From NCBI GenBank assembly GCA_020072585.1, contig JAIQGL010000004.1, forward strand, positions 186,001-250,000: a DNA stretch of 64,000 nucleotides, in the 5' to 3' direction. A model generated the notes under the pieces. It was not told where the DNA came from and made no database searches. It saw nothing but the letters and a program-made list of their open reading frames with translations. This stretch comes from Terriglobia bacterium (lineage in GTDB: Bacteria; Acidobacteriota; Terriglobia; Terriglobales; Acidobacteriaceae). Made by a program: the position numbers and the translations under genes. Of this stretch, positions 35,433-42,241 are shown one piece after another (position 1 is the stretch's first letter; the number at the start of each line of letters is the position of its first letter).

Positions 35433-35675
35433 ATGATTCAGTATTCCACTCGTGAAGCCGCCAAGAAGTTGGGGTTGCATTTAGCTACTCTCCAGCGGTA
35501 TATGGCAGAGGGCAAGATACCGGCACCGCTTGTCCAAAAACTCGGCGGCGGTAAGTTTCGGGTGTGGACTGATGAGGATATTGACAGGGTACGACAGATT
35601 CTGCCCAAGATCACGAACGGGCGGAAGACCAGATATCAGAAGCTGAGGGCCAAGCAGAAGAAGAAAAAGAAGTAG
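35433..35675 (+). CDS. MerR/excisionase-type helix-turn-helix protein with lysine-rich tail
   Basis: An 80-residue DNA-binding protein. The winged-helix MerR-like motif STREAAKKLGLHLATLQRYM is followed by the wing PAPLVQKLGGGKFRVWTDED and a helix DIDRVRQILPKI. The C-terminus is strongly basic and ends in five lysines. Such proteins act as excisionases or small regulators; no integrase is nearby, so a regulatory role is more likely. AAGGAT lies upstream of the ATG. It follows the zinc-ribbon protein by 110 bases. Confidence 0.8.
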   Translation: MIQYSTREAAKKLGLHLATLQRYMAEGKIPAPLVQKLGGGKFRVWTDEDIDRVRQILPKITNGRKTRYQKLRAKQKKKKK

Positions 35676-35730
35676 CAAGCACCGCAAGCCTAATCTTGGT
35701 TAGTGGTACAGTTTGGATTTTTTTGGGTAG

Positions 35731-35840
35731 CGCAAGGTCCCTCACCCCTACTCGCGCGCTGATCTGCCCATTCACGCCAAAGACGGGCGAGAATGGGGGC
35801 CCGAAAGCACGCGCTCGTTGACGGGGATTCGGGATGACGA
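35731..35840. repeat. Dispersed repeat A, copy 1
   Basis: A 110-base sequence that recurs at 61497-61605 with only a few differences near its end (GTTGACGGGGATTC against GTTTACGGAGTTC). It includes the inner dyad CCCATTC / GAATGGG. It has no coding content of its own. Confidence 0.85.
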
Positions 35841-36187
35841 ATTTTTTGTTCCAAAATGTACCGCAAGCCTGATCTTGCGGCAAAACAAGAGACGGGCAAG
35901 CGTCCGGTGGTCAGACCGAACGCCGCCCTAACCAAACCGCCTACGTAAGGAGGCAATATGGCTGTGATTGAAGCTACACGTCCCGCCTTTTGGGTGCAAC
36001 TTATTGCAAGCACTCAGCAATCAGCAAAACCAGCAAACAGCAATTGGCAGTTGGCAATTAGCCAAAACCAACCCAGCAAAACCACCTCTGTGTTCCTCCA
36101 TGTCCTTTGTGGTTTCAAGCCTCCGGTTTTCTCCGTGCTTCCGCGTCTCCGTGGTAGGTGTTTCTTCGCTGTGAAAGCAGGCCGCCC
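35841..36187. other. Gap with a strong ribosome binding site but degenerate frame
   Basis: AAGGAGG lies 4 bases before the ATG at 35958 and opens a 77-codon frame starting MAVIEATRPAFWVQL. The rest of that frame runs through low-complexity sequence (repeated CAGCAA and TTGGCA words, then TTTGTGGTTTCAAGCC and CTCCGTG words) and is not protein-like. It may be a gene remnant overwritten by repeats or a short peptide. No other gene is visible. Confidence 0.35.
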
Positions 36188-36583
36188 ATGAAGCCTGCCC
36201 GGAGCAAGACCAAAACCAAGACAAAGCCCAGCCGCAAAATGAAAAAATCCCGCCGGAAGATGAACGTCCCCAAAGGGGCCGAGCGGCCAGAGCGCCCCGA
36301 GCCGGGCAAAGAGTTTGACCTGAAGGAACTAAACCGGCTGCCGCATCATCGGATTGTGGAATTCCCGCAGATGAAAGGCCGGACCGTGCAGAGAATCCGT
36401 TTCTACAGCTCGTCCGACGAGAACACCATCGCCATCCGCTTCCGCGACCGGACCCAGCTCACGCTCAGCATTGAACCGGCGCTGGTGCTGAACGCCGATC
36501 TTCTCAAGATGTACAGATGGGACGCGGAGACGATCAAGGAATGGCCGCCGATCCGCAGTGAGCCCAGAAACCCGAATCGATAA
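36188..36583 (+). CDS. Hypothetical basic protein, 131 residues
   Basis: The product starts with a very basic, disordered segment (KPARSKTKTKTKPSRKMKKS, about 35 residues) and continues into a folded-looking part: KEFDLKELNRLPHHRIVEFP, then RIRFYSSSDENTIAIRFRDR, TQLTLSIEPALVLNADLLKM and a last helix ending EWPPIRSEP. I do not recognise a family. The ATG at 36188 is chosen; an upstream in-frame start at 36158 adds ten unlikely residues. It is isolated in a repeat-rich region. Confidence 0.65.
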   Translation: MKPARSKTKTKTKPSRKMKKSRRKMNVPKGAERPERPEPGKEFDLKELNRLPHHRIVEFPQMKGRTVQRIRFYSSSDENTIAIRFRDRTQLTLSIEPALVLNADLLKMYRWDAETIKEWPPIRSEPRNPNR

Positions 36584-37158
36584 ACCGGGCTGTGCGAAAG
36601 CGAACAGTTCCGTGGGACCGGTTTGTCAAGACGTGTCCGAATTCGTGCTTTGTTCACGTAGCGAAATGCGCTAGGATGAGGCAGCCCTGAGGGGTAAAGG
36701 CTTAGCACGAAGCTCTTTGAAAAATGAGATTCTGGAGATCAACCAATTTCCAGGGTGTCCGGGCAGGGATTGGCGACCCTCTGCCTGCTGGATTGGGATT
36801 GGGATTGGGTTTGGGTCACCCAAGGGCCACCCAAGCGTCACGCAAGGGTCACCCAAGCGTTACCCAAGGGAGACGCAAGGATCGATTTGCGGAAGTCCTT
36901 GTGTTTGCAATCAATGTTGAAAAATGGCGGGTGGGGACCCCTTCACCGTACGCCAGTTTGGCGTAGAAAGTATCTCAAACCCACGCCAACCTGGGATGAG
37001 CTATGGAGGCGGTTACCCCCTTAGATCAGTGATCGATAGCTTTCACGTCCGGGGGCGGCTGTGCTCCCCAAGATGCGCGTTTTTCGCGTTGATGGGGGTG
37101 GAGGCCCTGGCGCACAGCGAAAACGGAGCGGCCATAAAATACTGCTAAACTTTATGCG
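36584..37158. repeat. Gap with clustered short direct repeats
   Basis: About 575 bases without a supported gene. Between 36792 and 36880 the words CACCCAAG and CACGCAAG recur about seven times in a 10-12 base rhythm after three GATTGG repeats. Further on, TTTGCGGAAGTCCTTGTGTT and a G-rich run resemble the gap at 55.5 kb. Confidence 0.6.
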
Positions 37159-37587
37159 ATGGAAACCCACGATTCAGTCAGCGCCATGGCGGACACCTAT
37201 GCCCACAAGGCCGTGGTCATCGCGCGCGAATTCAACGCCACCTTTGACTACAGTGAAAACTCCCTGATGGAGCTGGAAGGCATTCTGGCCCAGCTTGCTC
37301 TTGACCTGCCTCCCGGCGGCCCCAGCAGTGAAGACCTTACCGAGATGTGCAAGATGTGGGGAAGTTATTTTGGCGAAGTAGTGCGGCGGCGCTTTGGCGG
37401 CGAGTGGACGATTGAAACCTATCCGGGAAAGCAGTTTGCCACGCTGACGCTGAACGTGGCGGGGAACAAGCTTTTTCCGTCGATGAAAATTCACCGCCGC
37501 CTCACCGCGGGCGAAGCCGACAACATCTGGACGTTTTACAAGATGGTGAAAACCAAGCTGGAGACGGTGGCGGGCAAAGTGCAGTAA
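37159..37587 (+). CDS. Hypothetical protein, 142 residues (DUF3806-like pattern)
   Basis: A soluble mixed alpha/beta protein. The central segment CKMWGSYFGEVVRRRFGGEW followed by TIETYPGKQFATLTLNVAGN and then FPSMKIHRRLT is reminiscent of DUF3806-type proteins, in which a GxYxGE...GGxW motif recurs; the match is tentative. The N-terminus (ETHDSVSAMADTYAHKAVVI) is helical. There is no signal peptide. It is convergent with the enoyl-CoA hydratase gene across an inverted repeat. Function is unknown. Confidence 0.65.
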   Translation: METHDSVSAMADTYAHKAVVIAREFNATFDYSENSLMELEGILAQLALDLPPGGPSSEDLTEMCKMWGSYFGEVVRRRFGGEWTIETYPGKQFATLTLNVAGNKLFPSMKIHRRLTAGEADNIWTFYKMVKTKLETVAGKVQ

Positions 37588-37589
37588 TT

Positions 37590-37685
37590 TGGTAAATGAG
37601 TAATTTGGTAATTTGGTAAATGGACTGGGCCTTGCGTCGCCGCTGTTTTTCAATTACCCAATTACCAATTTACCCAATTACCCAT
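37590..37685. repeat. Inverted repeat between convergent genes (AATTGGTAA family)
   Basis: The left arm repeats TAATTTGGTAAAT, the right arm repeats CAATTACC and AATTTACCC, so the arms are complementary and flank a 30-base centre. The right arm runs into the hydratase stop codon. It may be a bidirectional terminator or a small repeat element. Confidence 0.65.
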
Positions 37686-38460
37686 TGAACTTCGCTTTCC
37701 TCTTCTCCACAAACGCCCTGATCCCTTCTTGCCCGTCGGCGCTGCCGCCGGCTTCACCAATGGCCCGGCTCTCCAGCTCCATCTGTGTTTCCAGTGATTG
37801 GTTCCAGCCGCTGTGCAGCAGGCGCTTGGCTGAACCGAAAGCCCCGGTCGGTCCCTGGGCCAGTGATCCGGCGAGCTCTTCCGCGCGAGACAGCAATTTC
37901 TCCGGCGCAACCACCTCAGTGACCAGACCCCAGTCACAGGCTTCGCGCGCGGAGAGCACGCGGTTGGTGAGAGTAAGTTCCATGGCGCGCTTGAAGCCCA
38001 CCAGTCGAGGAAGAAAGTAAGTGGAGCCTCCGTCCGGGGCCATGCCGATCTTGCTGTACGCCATCAGAAACGTGGCGGACTCGGCCGCCAGCACCAGGTC
38101 GCACGAAATTGCCAGACTGAATCCGCCACCGGCGGCCGCGCCCTGCACTGCGGCGATCACAGGCGCGTCCAGACGGGCAAAGCGCGAGACCGCCAGATGA
38201 AGATACGAAGTGATCTGGCGCAGATAGCTTTGCAGCCGTTCCTGTGCCGCGAAAACCTTTACGTCACCGCCAAGACAAAAATTGCCGGCGACGCTACTGA
38301 GCAGGACCGCGCGAATGTTGCGATCGCCTTCGCAACGCAAAGAGGCTTCCATCAGCTCTTTGGCCATCCCCAGGTCCAACGCATTCCCGGCGTGCGGACG
38401 GTTGAGAGTGACATGGGCAACGTTGTCACGGACTTCAAACAGAACAGAATTGTCAGACAT
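37678..38460 (-). CDS. Enoyl-CoA hydratase/isomerase (PaaG/crotonase type)
   Basis: A 260-residue crotonase-superfamily enzyme. It contains the oxyanion loops NFCLGGDVKVFAAQ and QGAAAGGGFSLAISCDLVLA, and the substrate helix AYSKIGMAPDGGSTYFLPRL typical of 2-(1,2-epoxyphenyl)acetyl-CoA isomerase/PaaG-like members. The C-terminal EGIRAFVEKRKAKFNG is a standard ending. It probably acts in beta-oxidation or aromatic degradation; the substrate cannot be read. It stands alone. Confidence 0.88.
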   Translation of the reverse strand: MSDNSVLFEVRDNVAHVTLNRPHAGNALDLGMAKELMEASLRCEGDRNIRAVLLSSVAGNFCLGGDVKVFAAQERLQSYLRQITSYLHLAVSRFARLDAPVIAAVQGAAAGGGFSLAISCDLVLAAESATFLMAYSKIGMAPDGGSTYFLPRLVGFKRAMELTLTNRVLSAREACDWGLVTEVVAPEKLLSRAEELAGSLAQGPTGAFGSAKRLLHSGWNQSLETQMELESRAIGEAGGSADGQEGIRAFVEKRKAKFNG

Positions 38461-38704
38461 GATTTCACTCGCGGGAAATCGACTCTATTTTAAGTATGAT
38501 GCCATGTCGTATTTCCCTTTGAACAGAGTACAGTCAACCAAGATGAAATGGCATGAACAATTCACGGCTCGCTGACCTGATGAGGAGCGTGATCGACCAC
38601 TTGAAGCCAAACTGAAGCTTGAGACCGCACGCGGTGCATTTCGTCCCTTGCTTTGCGGCCCCGGATAGGTGTCCAATAAGGAAAAGCTGAGCGAGGGAAC
38701 GACG

Positions 38705-39709
38705 ATGAATCGCAGACAGTTTCTCAGAGATGCCTCCACCACATTGGGCGCAGCGATGTTTGCGCCTTCGTTGCTAAAAGCTTTTGATGCCGCGCCTTCC
38801 GTTTCTCACGTGGCTTTTGTCAAAACCACGGACCGCGCTAGCGGTGTAAAGCGCGCCATCGAACTGCTGGGGATGGAAAAGTTCCGCGGCAAAGACCTGT
38901 TCATTAAGCCGAACTTCAACAGCTCTGATCCAACTCCCGGCTCAACGCATGAAGATACTTTGGTGGCGCTGATGCGCCAACTCAAGGCCATGGGCGCCGG
39001 CCCACTCACGCTCGGCGACCGCAGCGGCATGGGCAACACCCGCGAGGTCATGGGAAAGAAGAGCGCTTTCCAGATGAGCAAGGAGCTGGATGCGAAGGTC
39101 GTGGTCTTTGACGAGCTCGGCCCTGACGACTGGGAGCTGCTCAAGCAACAGGATAGCCACTGGGAGCAAGGTTTTGCGCTGCCTCGCGTGGTCCGCAAGG
39201 CAGGCGGCATTGTGCAGACTTGCTGCCTCAAGACACACCGCTATGGCGGGCACTTTACGCTGTCACTCAAGAATTCCGTGGGACTCGCGGCAAAGTATGT
39301 TCCCGGAAATTCCTACAATTTCATGCGCGAGCTGCACTCTTCACCGCACCAGCGGCATATGATCGCGGAAATCAACACCGCTTACAAGCCTGATCTGATT
39401 CTGCTGGACGGCGTACAGGCGTTCACCAACGGCGGGCCTGACCAGGGCAAGCTGGTGCAATCCAACGTAATTCTTGCCGGAACAGATCGCGTGGCGATTG
39501 ACGCGGTGGGCGTGGCCCTGCTGCGGCACTTTGGCACCACGCCGGAAGTGAGTCAGGGCGCTATTTTCGAGCAGGAGCAGATTGCGCGCGCCGTGCAGTT
39601 GAAAATCGGCGTGAGCAGCCCGAAGCAAATCGAGCTGGTCACCGGCGACCGTGGCAGTGCAGAATATGCAAAGCAAATCCGCGCTGTGCTGGATGGCGGA
39701 AAAGCCTAA
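38705..39709 (+). CDS. DUF362 protein with Tat signal
   Basis: About 334 residues. The N-terminus NRRQFLRDASTTLGAA is a twin-arginine signal, so it is exported folded. The body matches DUF362: DLFIKPNFNSSDPTPGSTH, LTLGDRSGMGNTREVM, CCLKTHRYGGHFTLSLKNSV and DLILLDGVQAFTNGGPDQGK, then AGTDRVAIDAVGVALLRHFG. DUF362 proteins often carry iron-sulfur domains; none is seen here. GAGGG lies 7 bases before the ATG at 38705. Its stop codon overlaps that of the convergent reductase by 4 bases. Confidence 0.85.
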   Translation: MNRRQFLRDASTTLGAAMFAPSLLKAFDAAPSVSHVAFVKTTDRASGVKRAIELLGMEKFRGKDLFIKPNFNSSDPTPGSTHEDTLVALMRQLKAMGAGPLTLGDRSGMGNTREVMGKKSAFQMSKELDAKVVVFDELGPDDWELLKQQDSHWEQGFALPRVVRKAGGIVQTCCLKTHRYGGHFTLSLKNSVGLAAKYVPGNSYNFMRELHSSPHQRHMIAEINTAYKPDLILLDGVQAFTNGGPDQGKLVQSNVILAGTDRVAIDAVGVALLRHFGTTPEVSQGAIFEQEQIARAVQLKIGVSSPKQIELVTGDRGSAEYAKQIRAVLDGGKA

Positions 39710-40716
39710 GCGTCAGCGACTTTCAGCACCTGCTTACCGAAATTCTCGCCGCTGAAGAGCCTGAGCAGCGTCTCAGGAAATCTTTCGAAGCCTTCAGCAA
39801 TGTCTTCGCGCGATTTCAGTTTGCCGGCGCTGTACCAGCCCGCCATTTCGCGCAGAGCTTCCGCGTAACGCGCAGCGTAGTTGAAGACAACAAAGCCTTC
39901 CATGCGGGCGCTGTTCACCAGCAGAGAAAGATAATTCTCCGGCCCTTTCACGCCCGTGGTGGAATTGTACTGAGAGATGGCGCCGCTGATCACCACGCGC
40001 GCGCCGCGGGCAAGCTGGGTAAGCGCTGCGTCCAGAATCGCGCCGCCAACATTGTCAAAATAGACGTTGATGCCGTTCGGGCAGTGCTGCCGAAGCGCTT
40101 CCTTCACATCTTCTTTCTTGTAGTCGATGCAGGCATCGAAGCCCAATTCTTTTACCACGTACCGGCATTTCTCCGGGCTGCCGGCAAGTCCCACCGCGCG
40201 AGCGCCCTTGATCTTTGCAATCTGTCCCACAGGCATGCCGACCGCGCCTGCCGCCCCGGAGACCACCACCGTATCGCCCGCTTTCAATGCCCCAACTTCC
40301 AGCAGCCCAAAGTATGCTGTAAGCCCCGGCATTCCAAGCGTGCCCAGAAAAACCGGCAGCGGTGCAAGTTTAGGATCAATCTTGCTCACGCCTTTTCCAT
40401 CTGAGAGCGCGTACTCCTGCGCTCCGAACATGCCTACCACATGGTCGCCCACGGAGAAGCCGGGATTCTGTGAAGCAATCACCTTGCCCACGGCTCCTGC
40501 GCGCATCACGTCGCCAATGCCTACTGGCGCAATGTATGACTTGCCCTCGTTCATCCAGCCGCGCATCGCGGGATCCAGCGAGAGATACAGGATCTTTACC
40601 AGAATCTGGCCAGGACCAGGATCGTGCACCGGCTCTTCTGTGTAATGGAAGTCGCTGCGTTTGAGCAGGCCCTCAGGACGGGCGGCGAGACGAAACTGAT
40701 GGTTAGTAAGAGACAT
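39706..40716 (-). CDS. NADP-dependent oxidoreductase of the MDR superfamily (LTB4DH/CurA type)
   Basis: A 336-residue zinc-free medium-chain reductase that reduces alpha,beta-unsaturated carbonyls. The N-terminal catalytic domain has LYLSLDPAMRGWMNE, a hallmark of the leukotriene B4 dehydrogenase/2-alkenal reductase group. The Rossmann motif is VVSGAAGAVGMPVGQIAK, then YFDNVGGAILDAAL and GARVVISGAISQYN. I use the ATG at 40716; a further start at 40737 adds seven residues. It overlaps the end of the DUF362 gene by 4 bases. Confidence 0.9.
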   Translation of the reverse strand: MSLTNHQFRLAARPEGLLKRSDFHYTEEPVHDPGPGQILVKILYLSLDPAMRGWMNEGKSYIAPVGIGDVMRAGAVGKVIASQNPGFSVGDHVVGMFGAQEYALSDGKGVSKIDPKLAPLPVFLGTLGMPGLTAYFGLLEVGALKAGDTVVVSGAAGAVGMPVGQIAKIKGARAVGLAGSPEKCRYVVKELGFDACIDYKKEDVKEALRQHCPNGINVYFDNVGGAILDAALTQLARGARVVISGAISQYNSTTGVKGPENYLSLLVNSARMEGFVVFNYAARYAEALREMAGWYSAGKLKSREDIAEGFERFPETLLRLFSGENFGKQVLKVADA

Positions 40717-40870
40717 GATCGATGATTGTAAATACAAAATTCAGAATTGGATATTTTCGAAAACTACGCGCTGGACATGCGTCCGTGGGTTAACGCCAAG
40801 GAAACGCCATCTCTTTTGGCTTTCGATTTCCGACTCTTTTGCTTTTAGACTCTTCGCTTTTTTTGAGCGC

Positions 40871-41413
40871 TTAAGCGCTCTTGCTCTCAGCCGCCTTCCG
40901 CGCTTCTGTGGAATCGTAGCTCTCACCGTAGATCGCCGGGACCTTTCCGCCCATTGGGCGCAAATAAACTGAGAGCTGTCCGCGATGGTGAATCGAGTGG
41001 CTGATCGCCGTCTGAAAAAAGACCACGGCCGGCATCTGGATCATGCCACGGAAATCCAGGACCTTGCCCAGTTGCTCAGGCGTTAATTTTTTGAGGCGCG
41101 GCAGAACGGAATCGCACATTTCGCCATACCAGCGGCCGATGTCAGCGGAAGTTTTGAGGGTCTCCGGACGGTTGATGGGCGAGAAATCGAATCCACCATC
41201 GGCAATGCCGTTCAGAAAGCGCTTCTCCGCGGCAACAATGTGCCAGGCCAGTTCCAGCGCGGACTTGGAGACGGCATCAGGACGATAGTCGCCTTTGTCG
41301 AGCGGAATGGCCTCAATGACTTGCCGCGTTTTAGGCTGCTCACGCTGGAGCGTGGGTAGAAAAACGGTGTTGAGAAGAAAGCTGGCGTGATCGGCGGAAA
41401 GAGGCTGGGTCAT
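40871..41413 (-). CDS. DinB-family protein
   Basis: A 180-residue four-helix-bundle protein of the DinB/YfiT type, a putative metal-dependent enzyme. The metal-binding triad is His58 (LAWHIVAAE), His139 and His143 (SHSIHHRGQLSVYLR). Some relatives are thiol transferases for bacillithiol or mycothiol; the substrate here is unknown. It lies between two unrelated genes on the same strand. Confidence 0.87.
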   Translation of the reverse strand: MTQPLSADHASFLLNTVFLPTLQREQPKTRQVIEAIPLDKGDYRPDAVSKSALELAWHIVAAEKRFLNGIADGGFDFSPINRPETLKTSADIGRWYGEMCDSVLPRLKKLTPEQLGKVLDFRGMIQMPAVVFFQTAISHSIHHRGQLSVYLRPMGGKVPAIYGESYDSTEARKAAESKSA

Positions 41414-41447
41414 AGCGTTAGCCAGTATAAATCAGCTCGTAGGGCTT

Positions 41448-41520
41448 GGCCGCGAATGAATGCGAATGTCGCAAATTTATTTTGATTCTGATTCGTGTTC
41501 TTTCGCGTGCATTCGAGGCC
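41448..41520. repeat. Fold-back repeat B, copy 1
   Basis: GGCCGCGAATGAATGCGAAT on the left and the near-complement ATTCGTGTTCTTTCGCGTGC followed by GAGGCC on the right form an imperfect hairpin of 73 bases. Related copies are at 42113-42185 and 54164-54212; the first two flank the STM3941 gene. Confidence 0.6.
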
Positions 41521-41555
41521 ACGGAGACAGAGCAACCCGGCACAAGCAGCGAAAT

Positions 41556-42098
41556 CTATGATAGCCGGGATGCACGCCGTTTCTCCCGGATATTCGCGAT
41601 GATCTCTTCAAGCGGCATCGACAGATTCATGGCGGAAATGTAAGTGGCGGTGCTGGATAGCTTGCTGTTCAACTTCAGCACAAACACTTTGAAGCCGGAT
41701 TGGCGGCGCAGGTAAGCATCTTTATCTTTTACCTCAATGGCTAGGTAGCGCTGGCCTCTGATGCCGACGATGTTCACGCTGGAAATTTCATCCCAGAGCA
41801 AAAAGCCGACAGAAAGCGCGGAGCCGTTATCGAAAATCCCGGAAGAGTGGATGATCAGCGTGGGAGTGCGCCGCACCAGCCGCGCCAGGGGGTAAAGTAT
41901 GGGAATGCCGAAAACAACGATGCACAAAATGCCAGTCATGTGGTCTTCCGCATCCGCCGATCTGGAGAGGAACAGACCCCCTGCCACAAAGGCGGCACAA
42001 ATCAGCATCGGCATCAGAAATCTCTTCCAGCTGGGATAGATGACAATGGCATCCGGAGTCATCCACTGGCTGTAGGACATCAATTGTGGGGAGGCCAT
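41556..42098 (-). CDS. STM3941-family membrane protein
   Basis: About 180 residues with two membrane helices (FLMPMLICAAFVAGGLFL and TGILCIVVFGIPILYPLARL) after a short lead (AIVIYPSWK). The C-terminal soluble part LIIHSSGIFDNGSALSVGFL, then LWDEISSVNIVGIRGQRYLA is typical of the STM3941 family. Function unknown. Start sites are ambiguous: an ATG at 42098 and a TTG at 42107 both lack a good ribosome binding site. It is flanked on both sides by fold-back repeat B. Confidence 0.78.
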   Translation of the reverse strand: MASPQLMSYSQWMTPDAIVIYPSWKRFLMPMLICAAFVAGGLFLSRSADAEDHMTGILCIVVFGIPILYPLARLVRRTPTLIIHSSGIFDNGSALSVGFLLWDEISSVNIVGIRGQRYLAIEVKDKDAYLRRQSGFKVFVLKLNSKLSSTATYISAMNLSMPLEEIIANIREKRRASRLS

Positions 42099-42112
42099 AG
42101 CGAACAAAGCTT

Positions 42113-42185
42113 AGCCGCGAATCAACTCGAATGCCAAGAATTTTTCTTGGTTGTCATTCGTGTTCTTTCGCGTGTGTGCGCGGCC
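42113..42185. repeat. Fold-back repeat B, copy 2
   Basis: Left arm AGCCGCGAATCAACTCGAAT and right arm CATTCGTGTTCTTTCGCG then GCGCGGCC are near-complementary; an inner CCAAGAA / TTCTTGG stem closes the hairpin. It lies immediately upstream of the STM3941 start, which it may separate from its promoter. Confidence 0.65.
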
Positions 42186-42241
42186 AAAGGATATTGTTGC
42201 TGTAAGGGCTTCCTCGCTTCGCTCGGAACAGGAAGAAAAAC

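Noticed and set aside
35433-35675. Excisionase of an integrated element
   Set aside because: No integrase, attachment-site duplication or phage gene is visible nearby.
36792-36880. CRISPR array
   Set aside because: The repeat words are only 8 bases long with 2-4 base gaps; there are no spacers of regular length and no cas genes.
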